Shown here piece by piece: positions 1 through 6,258 of a DNA stretch of 14,183 nt. The DNA comes from Anaerococcus sp. (lineage in GTDB: Bacteria; Bacillota; Clostridia; Tissierellales; Peptoniphilaceae). The DNA lies in NCBI RefSeq assembly GCF_030825785.1, contig NZ_JAPJPG010000040.1, positions 1 through 14,183 of the forward strand, read 5' to 3'. How positions within the stretch are numbered: the first letter of the stretch is position 1; each line of letters begins with the position of its first letter. A model generated the notes under the pieces. The model was given only the letters and a program-made list of their open reading frames with translations. It was not told where the DNA came from and made no database searches. The translations under genes and the position numbers were made by a program.

Positions 1-8
1 AAGACTGG

Positions 9-29
9 AGGGGGCCTCTGCCGCCCCCT
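9..29. repeat. GC-rich hairpin at the window start
   Basis: AGGGGGC (9-15) pairs perfectly with GCCCCCT (23-29) around a 7-base loop. There is no T-run after it, so it is not a classical intrinsic terminator on this strand. It is much more GC-rich than its surroundings and may be the 3' end of a structured RNA or leader that starts outside the window. I checked the flank against tmRNA, RNase P RNA and SRP RNA consensus ends as I remember them and recognised none. The rest of 1-150 holds two further small inverted repeats: ACTAAA/TTTAGT at 101-116, and AGATATTT/AAATATCT at 120-140. Confidence 0.4.
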
Positions 30-154
30 TAGGCTGTCCCCTAGAGAACGAAGATGTTAACTTAATTACTAAAATAACTAGATTGTTCAGATAACTCCAT
101 ACTAAACATTTTTAGTCTCAGATATTTATAAAAAATATCTCCCCGCCCAATTTC

Positions 155-183
155 TTGATTTTTCCTTCAATTTATATGATAAT
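155..183 (+). promoter_or_regulatory. Sigma-A-type promoter of the nfeD-floA operon
   Basis: A -35 like TTGATT (155-160) and a -10 like GATAAT (178-183) are separated by exactly 17 bases in an AT-rich stretch. Transcription would start near 190, about 20 bases before the first gene, leaving room for its AAAGGA ribosome binding site at 198-203. This was read by eye against the consensus. Confidence 0.6.
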
Positions 184-209
184 TATACTAAGAGCAGAAA
201 GGAAAATTT

Positions 210-833
210 ATGATGTTTGAACTTGTTATTGGTTTAAGTTTTGTGCTGGCTGTGGTAAGCTTGATTTCGGTTTTGTTTACTGAGAAGAAGGCATTTTTCG
301 CTATATGTGCCTTGATCTTTTTGGGGGCCTTTTATTTTACTAATGCAAGGGACCCAATTGCTGAAGTTTGGCCTTTGATTTCTTTTGTGGCGGGGATTAC
401 TCTCTTGGCTCTTGAGATTTTTATTCCGAGTTTCGGCCTTATTGGAATTTGTGGACTCGTTCTAGTTGGACTATCCCTCTACAATTCCTTTATGATGGAT
501 GGCAGGGAAGTGATCCTTCTTGTGGCTGCGACTCTTGCTATCATCCTAAGCGTGACAGTCTATGTTACACTTGGTTTTAGGGCTAATATCTTCGATAAGG
601 GGATACTTAAGAACGTAAATAGTAAGGAGAAAGGCTACAATTCGAAAGTCGACTATTCTTACCTAATTGGCAAGACTGGAACTAGTAAGTCAATCCTAAG
701 ACCTACTGGAAGGATTGAAATCGATGGTAATTATTACGATGCTACTAGCCAGGGTGATTTTATAAAATCCCTCTGTGAGATTGAAGTTGTTAGTGTAAAA
801 GATGGCCACATTGTGGTAAAGGAGATAGGATGA
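210..833 (+). CDS. NfeD-like membrane protein, partner of FloA
   Basis: This is a short-form NfeD family membrane protein of 207 residues. About five hydrophobic segments (roughly residues 3-24, 28-45, 51-70, 74-92 and 100-124) are followed by a soluble beta-rich C-terminal part (about 150-205) that matches the OB-fold domain of NfeD proteins. It lacks the N-terminal ClpP-like serine protease domain of long NfeD proteins. In Firmicutes such proteins are encoded beside flotillin-like FloA and are thought to help organise or stabilise membrane microdomains. The stop overlaps the floA start by four bases (ATGA), so the two are translationally coupled. Two ATGs in a row (210 and 213) lie behind AAAGGA; the second has the more usual spacing, so the protein may be 206 residues. 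The family assignment is firm; the exact role is known only by association. Confidence 0.88.
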   Translation: MMFELVIGLSFVLAVVSLISVLFTEKKAFFAICALIFLGAFYFTNARDPIAEVWPLISFVAGITLLALEIFIPSFGLIGICGLVLVGLSLYNSFMMDGREVILLVAATLAIILSVTVYVTLGFRANIFDKGILKNVNSKEKGYNSKVDYSYLIGKTGTSKSILRPTGRIEIDGNYYDATSQGDFIKSLCEIEVVSVKDGHIVVKEIG

Positions 834-1774
834 ATTTTGTAATTTTAGGCATAATTGTCGTTTTATTGGTGGTGTTTTTCACCATGGTTCCGGTTGGACT
901 TTGGATAACTGCTAGATTTTCAGGAGTAAATATTTCAATGCCAGCCCTTGTCGCTATGCGTTTTAGGAGACTTTCTCCATCAAAGATTGTAAATGCAATG
1001 ATTAAGTCTCACCAGGCAGGGATTCAAATTCCTACCAATGATTTGGAAAGTCACTACCTAGCAGGAGGAGATATCAATCAAGTAGTTGATGCACTAATTG
1101 CGGCAGAAAGAGCAAACATCGACCTTTCATTTGAGCAGGCCGCAGCCATTGACCTTGCAGGACGTAATGTATTCGAAGCTGTCCAAGTTTCTGTTACACC
1201 AAAGGTAATCAACACACCAGTAATCGCCGCTGTTGCCAAAAACGGAATCGAGGTTAAGGTTATAGCCAAGGTTACTGTTAGGGCAAATATCGAAAGACTA
1301 GTAGGTGGTGCAGGTGAAGAGACAATCATTGCCAGAGTCGGAGAAGGTATTGTAACCACAGTGGGTTCATCTAATTCTCACGCCCAAGTTCTAGAAAATC
1401 CTGACAATATTTCCCAAACAGTTCTTATGAAGGGGCTTGATAGCGGAACTGCCTTCGAGATTTTATCTATTGATATAGCGGATGTGGATGTCGGAAGAAA
1501 CGTCGGTGCCCAACTTCAAAGAGATCAAGCAGAGGCAGATAAGAATATCGCCCAAGCTAAGGCAGAGGAAAGACGTGCCCAAGCTATCGCCCTTGAGCAA
1601 GAAAACAGGGCCAAGGTAGTTGAGGCAGAAAGTAAGATTCCAACAGCTATAGCCAAGGCCTTCGAAGAGGGCAACCTCGGTGTTATGGATTATTACAATA
1701 TCAAAAATGTAAATGCCGACACCAAGATGCGTGAGTCAATTTCTGGAGAAGATGGGGCTGATCTAGATGTCTAG
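830..1774 (+). CDS. floA: Flotillin-like membrane microdomain scaffold FloA
   Basis: FloA (YqfA family) is a bacterial flotillin-like protein that assembles on the inner face of the membrane and scaffolds functional microdomains. The 314 residues show one N-terminal membrane segment (about 2-24), then the family region with PVGLWITARFSGV, HQAGI and LAGG. A PHB/SPFH-like core follows (about 100-225, including VSVTPKVINTPVIAAVAKNG), then an Ala/Glu/Arg-rich coiled-coil stretch (about 228-270) of the kind that drives oligomerisation. The length is slightly below the roughly 330 residues usual for the family. The start is an ATG five bases after GGAG and overlaps the stop of the NfeD-like gene. 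Its own end overlaps the next start by eight bases, so the three genes are almost certainly co-transcribed. Identification is secure from sequence similarity. Confidence 0.95.
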   Translation: MNFVILGIIVVLLVVFFTMVPVGLWITARFSGVNISMPALVAMRFRRLSPSKIVNAMIKSHQAGIQIPTNDLESHYLAGGDINQVVDALIAAERANIDLSFEQAAAIDLAGRNVFEAVQVSVTPKVINTPVIAAVAKNGIEVKVIAKVTVRANIERLVGGAGEETIIARVGEGIVTTVGSSNSHAQVLENPDNISQTVLMKGLDSGTAFEILSIDIADVDVGRNVGAQLQRDQAEADKNIAQAKAEERRAQAIALEQENRAKVVEAESKIPTAIAKAFEEGNLGVMDYYNIKNVNADTKMRESISGEDGADLDV

Positions 1775-2150
1775 AATCTTTCCTAAGAAAAAAGACCAGG
1801 GGAAAAAACGCAAGCCATCCTTCGACGATTGGTTAAAGAAGACTAACGAGCTCCTAAACGAATATATGGATGAGCCGGTCGGGGAGATGTTTGGATCTAA
1901 TAATAAAAAGATAAAGAAAAAAGTTTCGAATAATACTAAGCAAAAGCAAGGAAAGCTCCCCAAAGAAGACTTCAGAATAATAAAGGAAGAGGGAGACCCG
2001 GCAGCTGAAAGAAGGATAGAAGAAAGTAGGGCAAAGAGAAAAAAAGAAAAGCTCTACGAAGAAAATAAAAGCAAAAACAAAAGAAAGACTCTTAGAAAGG
2101 CCTTGATCTACTCAGAAATTTTGGGTAAGCCTGTCTCTAAGAGAAAGTAG
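1767..2150 (+). CDS. Small highly basic protein of unknown function
   Basis: I do not recognise this 127-residue protein. It has no membrane segment or signal peptide and is dominated by Lys, Arg and Glu. A short acidic/hydrophobic stretch near residues 20-45 (DDWLKKTNELLNEYMDEP) could form an amphipathic helix. From about residue 70 it is a charged helix or coil with repeated KRKKEK-like runs. It closes with a more conserved-looking tail, LIYSEILGKPVSKRK. I recall similar SEIL-x-P-Arg/Lys tails in other Firmicute hypothetical proteins, but only from memory. The start overlaps the floA stop by eight bases and the stop is followed at once by a terminator, so it is the third and last gene of the operon. 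A cytoplasmic role tied to FloA or to a nucleic acid is possible but is only guilt by association. Confidence 0.75.
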   Translation: MSRIFPKKKDQGKKRKPSFDDWLKKTNELLNEYMDEPVGEMFGSNNKKIKKKVSNNTKQKQGKLPKEDFRIIKEEGDPAAERRIEESRAKRKKEKLYEENKSKNKRKTLRKALIYSEILGKPVSKRK

Positions 2151-2153
2151 GAT

Positions 2154-2177
2154 GCAAGCTTTAGGGCTTGCTTTCTT
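2154..2177 (+). terminator. Intrinsic terminator of the nfeD-floA operon
   Basis: GCAAGC (2154-2159) pairs perfectly with GCTTGC (2166-2171) around a 6-base loop and is followed by TTTCTT. It starts four bases after the stop of the small basic gene. The stem is short and the T-run is interrupted by a C, so termination may be incomplete. Confidence 0.65.
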
Positions 2178-2195
2178 CCTTCTATCTATAGATTA

Positions 2196-2212
2196 TTATA
2201 AATCATTTATAA
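2196..2212. repeat. 17-base AT-rich palindrome
   Basis: TTATAAAT (2196-2203), a central C (2204) and ATTTATAA (2205-2212) form a perfect odd palindrome. It could be an operator for a dimeric regulator or the edge of the hairpin-rich element. The bases are only A and T apart from the centre, so chance is a real alternative. Confidence 0.45.
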
Positions 2213-2281
2213 GTCGCTTGATTTGGTTAAATATAAAGAAATCTCTCGACTACGCTCGACGGAAGTTTTCGGATTCAGAGA

Positions 2282-2317
2282 CAAGCCCATCCGGCTCATT
2301 GAGGATAGCAGGGCTTG
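2282..2317. repeat. Bulged inverted repeat
   Basis: CAAGCCC (2282-2288) pairs with GGGCTTG (2311-2317), and the next bases ATCC (2289-2292) pair with GGAT (2303-2306) across a four-base bulge. The total is 11 base pairs around a 10-base loop. A nested alternative hairpin, GGGC-TT-GCCC, sits at 2311-2320. Confidence 0.5.
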
Positions 2318-2344
2318 CCCTTCATCTCGAAAATCCTCGATTGT

Positions 2345-2413
2345 GAACTCTTCGAGTTCTTGGGACTTATTTTTCAAATAAGTCCCACTATTCGATTTTC
2401 TTCAAAAATCGAA
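2345..2413. repeat. Three perfect hairpins in tandem
   Basis: Three perfect inverted repeats follow each other. GAACTC/GAGTTC (2345-2359) has the 3-base loop TTC. A 12-base-pair stem at 2361-2372 and 2376-2387 also has the loop TTC. TTCGATTTT/AAAATCGAA (2391-2413) has the loop CTTCA. Gaps between them are one and three bases. The AT-rich middle stem is too long to be expected by chance in so short a stretch. None has a proper downstream T-run, so they are not ordinary terminators. Confidence 0.75.
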
Positions 2414-2517
2414 GCCCGACAGTCCGGCACCTGCCATAAATTCACTTCATTCATTGTGGCTAGGACCATTAGAGATAAGGGAGCTACTTCCCCTCAATGT
2501 AAATTCAATTAGAAACT

Positions 2518-2547
2518 AGGGCCCTTCCTCAGATAGGGGCCTTATTT
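2518..2547 (+). terminator. Intrinsic terminator upstream of phoH
   Basis: AGGGCCCTT (2518-2526) pairs with AGGGGCCTT (2535-2543) in a 9-base-pair stem with two G-T pairs and an 8-base loop, followed by ATTT. It lies before the phoH promoter, so it would end transcription arriving from the hairpin-rich segment or read-through from floA. Confidence 0.65.
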
Positions 2548-2591
2548 GATAAACTTTTATTTTATATAGAAGTTTTTTAAATTTCAGAAAT

Positions 2592-2623
2592 TTCAACATA
2601 TTTGTAACAATAAATAGTATAAT
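2592..2623 (+). promoter_or_regulatory. Probable promoter of the phoH-guaA operon
   Basis: A perfect -10 hexamer TATAAT lies at 2618-2623. The -35 side is weak: no hexamer at 16-18 bases resembles TTGACA, and the nearest candidate, TTCAAC at 2592, is 20 bases away. Transcription would start near 2630, giving a leader of only about 15 bases that is mostly the GGAGG site. An activator or an alternative promoter type is possible. Confidence 0.45.
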
Positions 2624-2646
2624 ATTCTTAATGGAGGATTGATATC

Positions 2647-3639
2647 ATAGAATTATTAGCAATAGAAAACCCTGACCAAGTTATTAGCTTGTTTGGGAGT
2701 TTTGACAAAAACAGAAAATATATAGAAGAAAGATTTGATACCAAGATTAAGGTTAAGGATAATGACCTGGAGATTAAGGGAGAAGAGCTTAATACTAAGC
2801 TTACCAAGGATCTCTTAGAACAACTCCTTACTCTTATAAGTAAGGGCGAGTCCCTAGACTTTCAAAAGATCAAGTATCACGCAGACATGCTCGAAAGAGA
2901 AAATAAAGACGTGATTAAGGGGCTTTTGGGCGATGTGATAGTCACAAGGGCTGATGGCAAGCCAATCAAGCCAAAGACCCTAGGCCAAAGGTCTTATATT
3001 GAAAAGATCAGAAATAATGATGTTGTCTTTGGTATAGGGCCAGCAGGAACAGGAAAGACCTACCTTGCTGTTGCCATGGCCGTTAGAGCCTTCAAGGCTG
3101 GGGAAGTGGATAGGATAATACTCACTCGTCCAGCAGTCGAAGCAGGGGAAAGCCTTGGGTTTCTTCCAGGAGACCTTCAAGATAAGGTAGATCCATATCT
3201 AAGACCACTATATGATGGGCTTTTTGATATTTTAGGCTTTGATACTTATCAAAATCTCGTAGAAAAAGGCCTTATAGAAGTCGCTCCCCTTGCCTACATG
3301 AGAGGTAGGACGCTCGATAGGTCCTTTGTGATACTAGATGAAGCACAGAACACGACCCACGAGCAGATGAAGATGTTTCTTACAAGACTTGGCTTTGGTT
3401 CCAAGGCCATAATCACAGGAGATAAGACCCAAGTCGACCTTCCTCGTGGCAAGAAAAGCGGTATAAGGGCGGCAGAGCATATACTAAAGAATGTAGAAGG
3501 AATTGCCTTTATGGAATTTTCTTCTATAGATGTAGTAAGACACCCTCTTGTTCAAAGGATAATCGATGCCTACGATAAGGAAGATGCGAGAAGGATGGCT
3601 GAGAGAAAAGAAAAGGAAGCTAATAGCAAGAAAGAATAG
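2647..3639 (+). CDS. phoH: PhoH-like P-loop ATPase
   Basis: This is a PhoH family ATPase, a cytoplasmic P-loop protein thought to act in RNA metabolism; in many bacteria it is linked to YbeY. The Walker A motif GPAGTGKT (about residues 131-138) and Walker B ILDEAQN (Asp near 231) are intact, as is the conserved TRPAVEAGE region. The start is unusual. GGAGG (2633-2637) is followed in this frame only by ATT, ATC (2644) and ATA (2647), and TAA lies just upstream at 2629. The first canonical candidate is TTG at 2689; it has no ribosome binding site and would remove family-typical residues (IENPDQVISLFGS). I therefore place the start at the ATA (330 residues), with ATC at 2644 equally possible and TTG (316 residues) the conventional fallback. 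It is the first gene of the operon. Confidence 0.92.
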   Translation: MELLAIENPDQVISLFGSFDKNRKYIEERFDTKIKVKDNDLEIKGEELNTKLTKDLLEQLLTLISKGESLDFQKIKYHADMLERENKDVIKGLLGDVIVTRADGKPIKPKTLGQRSYIEKIRNNDVVFGIGPAGTGKTYLAVAMAVRAFKAGEVDRIILTRPAVEAGESLGFLPGDLQDKVDPYLRPLYDGLFDILGFDTYQNLVEKGLIEVAPLAYMRGRTLDRSFVILDEAQNTTHEQMKMFLTRLGFGSKAIITGDKTQVDLPRGKKSGIRAAEHILKNVEGIAFMEFSSIDVVRHPLVQRIIDAYDKEDARRMAERKEKEANSKKE

Positions 3640-3647
3640 GAAGGCTT

Positions 3648-4988
3648 ATGCATCTTTTAATTGAAAACAATACAGAAGAAAAAATAGAAATGGATGCTGA
3701 CCTAGAAAGAACTGTCAAGGAAGTCCTAAAGACAGAGGGGTTGGATGAGGACTATGAAGTCTCTATCACCTTTGTCGACAGGGAGGAGATTCATAGATTA
3801 AATAGGGAATTTAGGGATGTGGATAGGCCAACAGATGTCTTATCCTTCCCCCTAGATGATACTATAGACCTTCCAGATAGAGATAAGATGTTGGGAGATA
3901 TAGTAATCTGTATGGATGTTGCCAAAGATCAGGCCATGGAGTTCGGCCATTCTCTAAGGCGAGAGATCATGTATCTGACCTGCCATTCCACCCTCCATCT
4001 TTTAGGCTACGATCATATGGAAGAAGACGAGAAAAGAGAGATGCGTCATCGTGAGAAGGAAGTGATGAGAAATCTTAGAGTCTTCAAGGACGAAGATAAA
4101 GAAGACTTTGACCATATGGACAAAAATGACTACAAGAAGGAAAAAGAAGAAACAAATAAGGAAGATGAAAAGTTTCTAGAATTTAGAGATGAGCTTAAGG
4201 AAGAAATCAAGGAAGAGCTAAGACTTGAGCAAAGATACGCCAATGTAGAGTACGAGAAGATCTATACCAAGGAGAACCTAAGCCATGGGCAGAAGTTTCT
4301 CAAAGGCTTCGACTATGCCTACGAGGGTCTAGTCTTTGCCATAAATCACGAGAAAAACATGAAATTTCATCTTTTAGCCTGCGCTATAGTCTTTGTGGCA
4401 AGCTTGTTTTTCAATATTTCTAGAATTGAGATGATGTTTCTAATCTTTGCTATATCATCAGTCATAGCTCTAGAGCTTGTAAATACAGCCCTTGAGAATG
4501 CTGTCGATATAGCAGCTGACGGTAGGTGGCTATCTCTTGCCAAGTCCGCCAAGGACGTATCTGCTGCGGCAACCTTTATAGCAGCCCTTAATGCACTTTT
4601 TGTAGGCTATATGATATTTTTCGATAAGTTCTTAAACTTCTACGACTCAGTAATCTTGAGGATTGCGAGAAGACCGAGCCATTTGGCGGTAATTTCGATT
4701 TCCCTAATAATAATCATAACCATATTCCTTAAGGGAATTTTCTACGAGGGTCATGGAACCGCCTTTAGGGGAGGCTTTGTGAGCGGACATACTTCCGTAT
4801 CATTTGGCCTTGCGACCATTGGAATCCTCCTTGTGGACAATCCCATGGTAATGATTCTTATGGTCTTACTCGCCCTTATAGTTGCAGAATCCAGATACGA
4901 GGCAGATATTCATTCGATAAAAGAGATAATTAGAGGAGCCATACTTGGCATAAGTGTGGCACTTGCAATATTTGGGATATTTTCATGA
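3648..4988 (+). CDS. ybeY: YbeY endoribonuclease fused to DgkA-like kinase and PAP2-like phosphatase
   Basis: Three modules share one 446-residue chain. Residues 1-150 are YbeY, the metal-dependent endoribonuclease of 16S rRNA 3' maturation and ribosome quality control; the motif HSTLHLLGYDH supplies metal ligands His113, His117 and His123. Residues 150-212 are a very charged, Lys/Glu-rich linker. Residues 213-332 resemble DgkA-type diacylglycerol or undecaprenol kinase, with about three membrane segments and the signature NTALENAVD (279-287) followed by AKDVSAA. Residues 340-446 resemble a PAP2 lipid phosphatase, with SGHTS (379-383) and SR-x5-H (415-422). The usual final Asp is Glu426. The ORF is open throughout with no stop or obvious start between modules. 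The nuclease would be tethered to the membrane. The stop overlaps cdd by four bases. Separate genes in this order are common in relatives; the single chain is the odd part. Confidence 0.9.
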   Translation: MHLLIENNTEEKIEMDADLERTVKEVLKTEGLDEDYEVSITFVDREEIHRLNREFRDVDRPTDVLSFPLDDTIDLPDRDKMLGDIVICMDVAKDQAMEFGHSLRREIMYLTCHSTLHLLGYDHMEEDEKREMRHREKEVMRNLRVFKDEDKEDFDHMDKNDYKKEKEETNKEDEKFLEFRDELKEEIKEELRLEQRYANVEYEKIYTKENLSHGQKFLKGFDYAYEGLVFAINHEKNMKFHLLACAIVFVASLFFNISRIEMMFLIFAISSVIALELVNTALENAVDIAADGRWLSLAKSAKDVSAAATFIAALNALFVGYMIFFDKFLNFYDSVILRIARRPSHLAVISISLIIIITIFLKGIFYEGHGTAFRGGFVSGHTSVSFGLATIGILLVDNPMVMILMVLLALIVAESRYEADIHSIKEIIRGAILGISVALAIFGIFS

Positions 4989-5380
4989 AAGATTTAGATA
5001 AATTAATAAAACTTGCCCTAGACAATAAGGAAAAATCTTACTCTCCTTATTCGCACTTTAGGGTTTCGGCGGTTCTCCTTACAAAAGAAGGCGAGGTTTT
5101 TGAGGGAGTAAACATCGAAAACGCCTCTTACTCACCGACAATTTGTGCGGAAAGATCTGCCCTTGCTGCTGCCATCTCCAAGGGTTATAGAGAATTTGAT
5201 ACAATAGTTATCACAGGAGATTCGATAGATACATATCCTTGCGGAGTCTGCAGGCAATTTATGGCGGAGTTTTTCGATGAGGATACGAAAATCGTAATAG
5301 CAAACTCCCTAGATGATTATAAGACCTATACTTTGGAAGATTTACTTCCATATAGTTTTGGCAAAAAGGATTTACAATGA
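4985..5380 (+). CDS. cdd: Cytidine deaminase
   Basis: Cytidine deaminase converts cytidine and deoxycytidine to uridine and deoxyuridine in pyrimidine salvage. At 131 residues it is the short homotetrameric form. The zinc site is complete: the CAE motif gives Cys54 and the catalytic Glu56, and PCGVC gives Cys86 and Cys89. The N-terminal YSPYSHFRVSAVL and GVNIENASY stretches are classical substrate-pocket segments. The start overlaps the stop of the ybeY fusion as ATGA with only a weak upstream GGGA, so translational coupling is likely. Its own stop overlaps era the same way. A cdd gene between dgkA and era is a common Firmicute arrangement. Confidence 0.96.
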   Translation: MKDLDKLIKLALDNKEKSYSPYSHFRVSAVLLTKEGEVFEGVNIENASYSPTICAERSALAAAISKGYREFDTIVITGDSIDTYPCGVCRQFMAEFFDEDTKIVIANSLDDYKTYTLEDLLPYSFGKKDLQ

Positions 5381-6258
5381 TAAAATCAGGATTCATCTCT
5401 GTTGTAGGTAGGGCCAATGTTGGAAAGTCAACCCTAATGGAGAAGATTATAGGAGAGAAGATTTCTATAATTTCAAACAAGCCCCAAACTACCAGAGATA
5501 AGATACAAATTATATATAACGATGAGGAAAGTCAGATAATCTTTCTTGATACGCCGGGGATCCAAACTCCTAGAAACAAGCTTCAAGAAAGGCTTTTGAC
5601 CTTCTCAGAAGAAAGCCTCAAGGAATCTGACATCATCACCATGGTTGTTGATGATTCAGAAGAAATTGGAAGGATTGACGGAGAAATCCTAGAAATGCTT
5701 GAAAAAATCAAGCTTCCCAAGATTCTTCTAATAAACAAGACCGATCTTGCTGATAGGGAGAAATTAGCCCATATCAGAGAGAATTTTAGGGCTTACGATT
5801 TCGATAGAATTATAGAAATATCCGCCCTAGAAGGTAAAAATATTGATGTTTTCTTAGACACTATCAAGGAAATGCTTGACTTTGGCCCAGCCTACTACGA
5901 TAGGGATATGATCACAGATAAGAGCGAGAGATTTATCGTAGCAGAGATAATAAGAGAGAAGGCTCTTAGAAACTTATCCAACGAAGTCCCTCACGGTGTG
6001 GCTGTTAGGATTGATGATTTCAAAGAAAGATCTAACAAGAAGCTAATAGATATAAGGGCTACAATTGTGGTGGAGAAAAATAGCCACAAGGAGATTGTTA
6101 TCGGCAAAAATGGCCAGATGATCAAGAAAATCGGCATGGATGCGAGAAGTGAGATAGAAAAATTCCTATCAAGTAAGGTCAACCTCCAATTGTGGGTCAA
6201 GGTAGAAAAGGACTGGAGAAAGAAAGAAAAGCTGGTGGACCGCTTTGGCTACAAGTGA
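5377..6258 (+). CDS. era: GTPase Era, 30S ribosome assembly factor
   Basis: Era is an essential GTPase that binds the 3' end of 16S rRNA through a C-terminal KH domain and checks 30S subunit assembly. The G motifs are all present: G1 GRANVGKS (11-18), G3 DTPG (58-61), G4 NKTD (120-123) and G5 SAL (149-151). The KH domain carries GKNG at 243-246 with the following helix. Length 293 is normal. The start overlaps the cdd stop by four bases, with AAAAGGA a few bases upstream. YbeY and Era are functional partners in 16S 3' end processing, so their shared operon makes biological sense. The 3' end overlaps recO by 14 bases. Confidence 0.97.
   Translation: MIKSGFISVVGRANVGKSTLMEKIIGEKISIISNKPQTTRDKIQIIYNDEESQIIFLDTPGIQTPRNKLQERLLTFSEESLKESDIITMVVDDSEEIGRIDGEILEMLEKIKLPKILLINKTDLADREKLAHIRENFRAYDFDRIIEISALEGKNIDVFLDTIKEMLDFGPAYYDRDMITDKSERFIVAEIIREKALRNLSNEVPHGVAVRIDDFKERSNKKLIDIRATIVVEKNSHKEIVIGKNGQMIKKIGMDARSEIEKFLSSKVNLQLWVKVEKDWRKKEKLVDRFGYK

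Larger units (their letters stand above)
2178..2517 (+). ncRNA. Hairpin-rich segment between two terminators, candidate structured RNA
   Basis: These 340 bases have no credible gene: the short open frames in them lack ribosome binding sites, cross the inverted repeats and resemble no family I know. Instead the segment holds a 17-base palindrome, a bulged long hairpin and three perfect hairpins in tandem (listed separately). It also holds a CTCGACTACGCTCGAC stretch (2247-2262) like dispersed intergenic repeats in related Firmicutes. A terminator lies at each end, so a transcript from here would be an RNA of about 300 bases. The alternative is a dispersed intergenic repeat or MITE-like element with no RNA function. 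No convincing promoter was found: TATAAA at 2232-2237 has no good -35. Confidence 0.35.

Noticed and set aside
1078..1359. A 93-codon minus-strand frame opposite floA
   Set aside because: It is antisense to a conserved part of floA, with low-complexity Thr/Ala/Ser content and no start signal.
2152..2512. Two overlapping open frames of about 65 codons (2152-2346 and 2315-2512)
   Set aside because: They have no ribosome binding sites, run through the terminator and the inverted repeats, and resemble no protein family.
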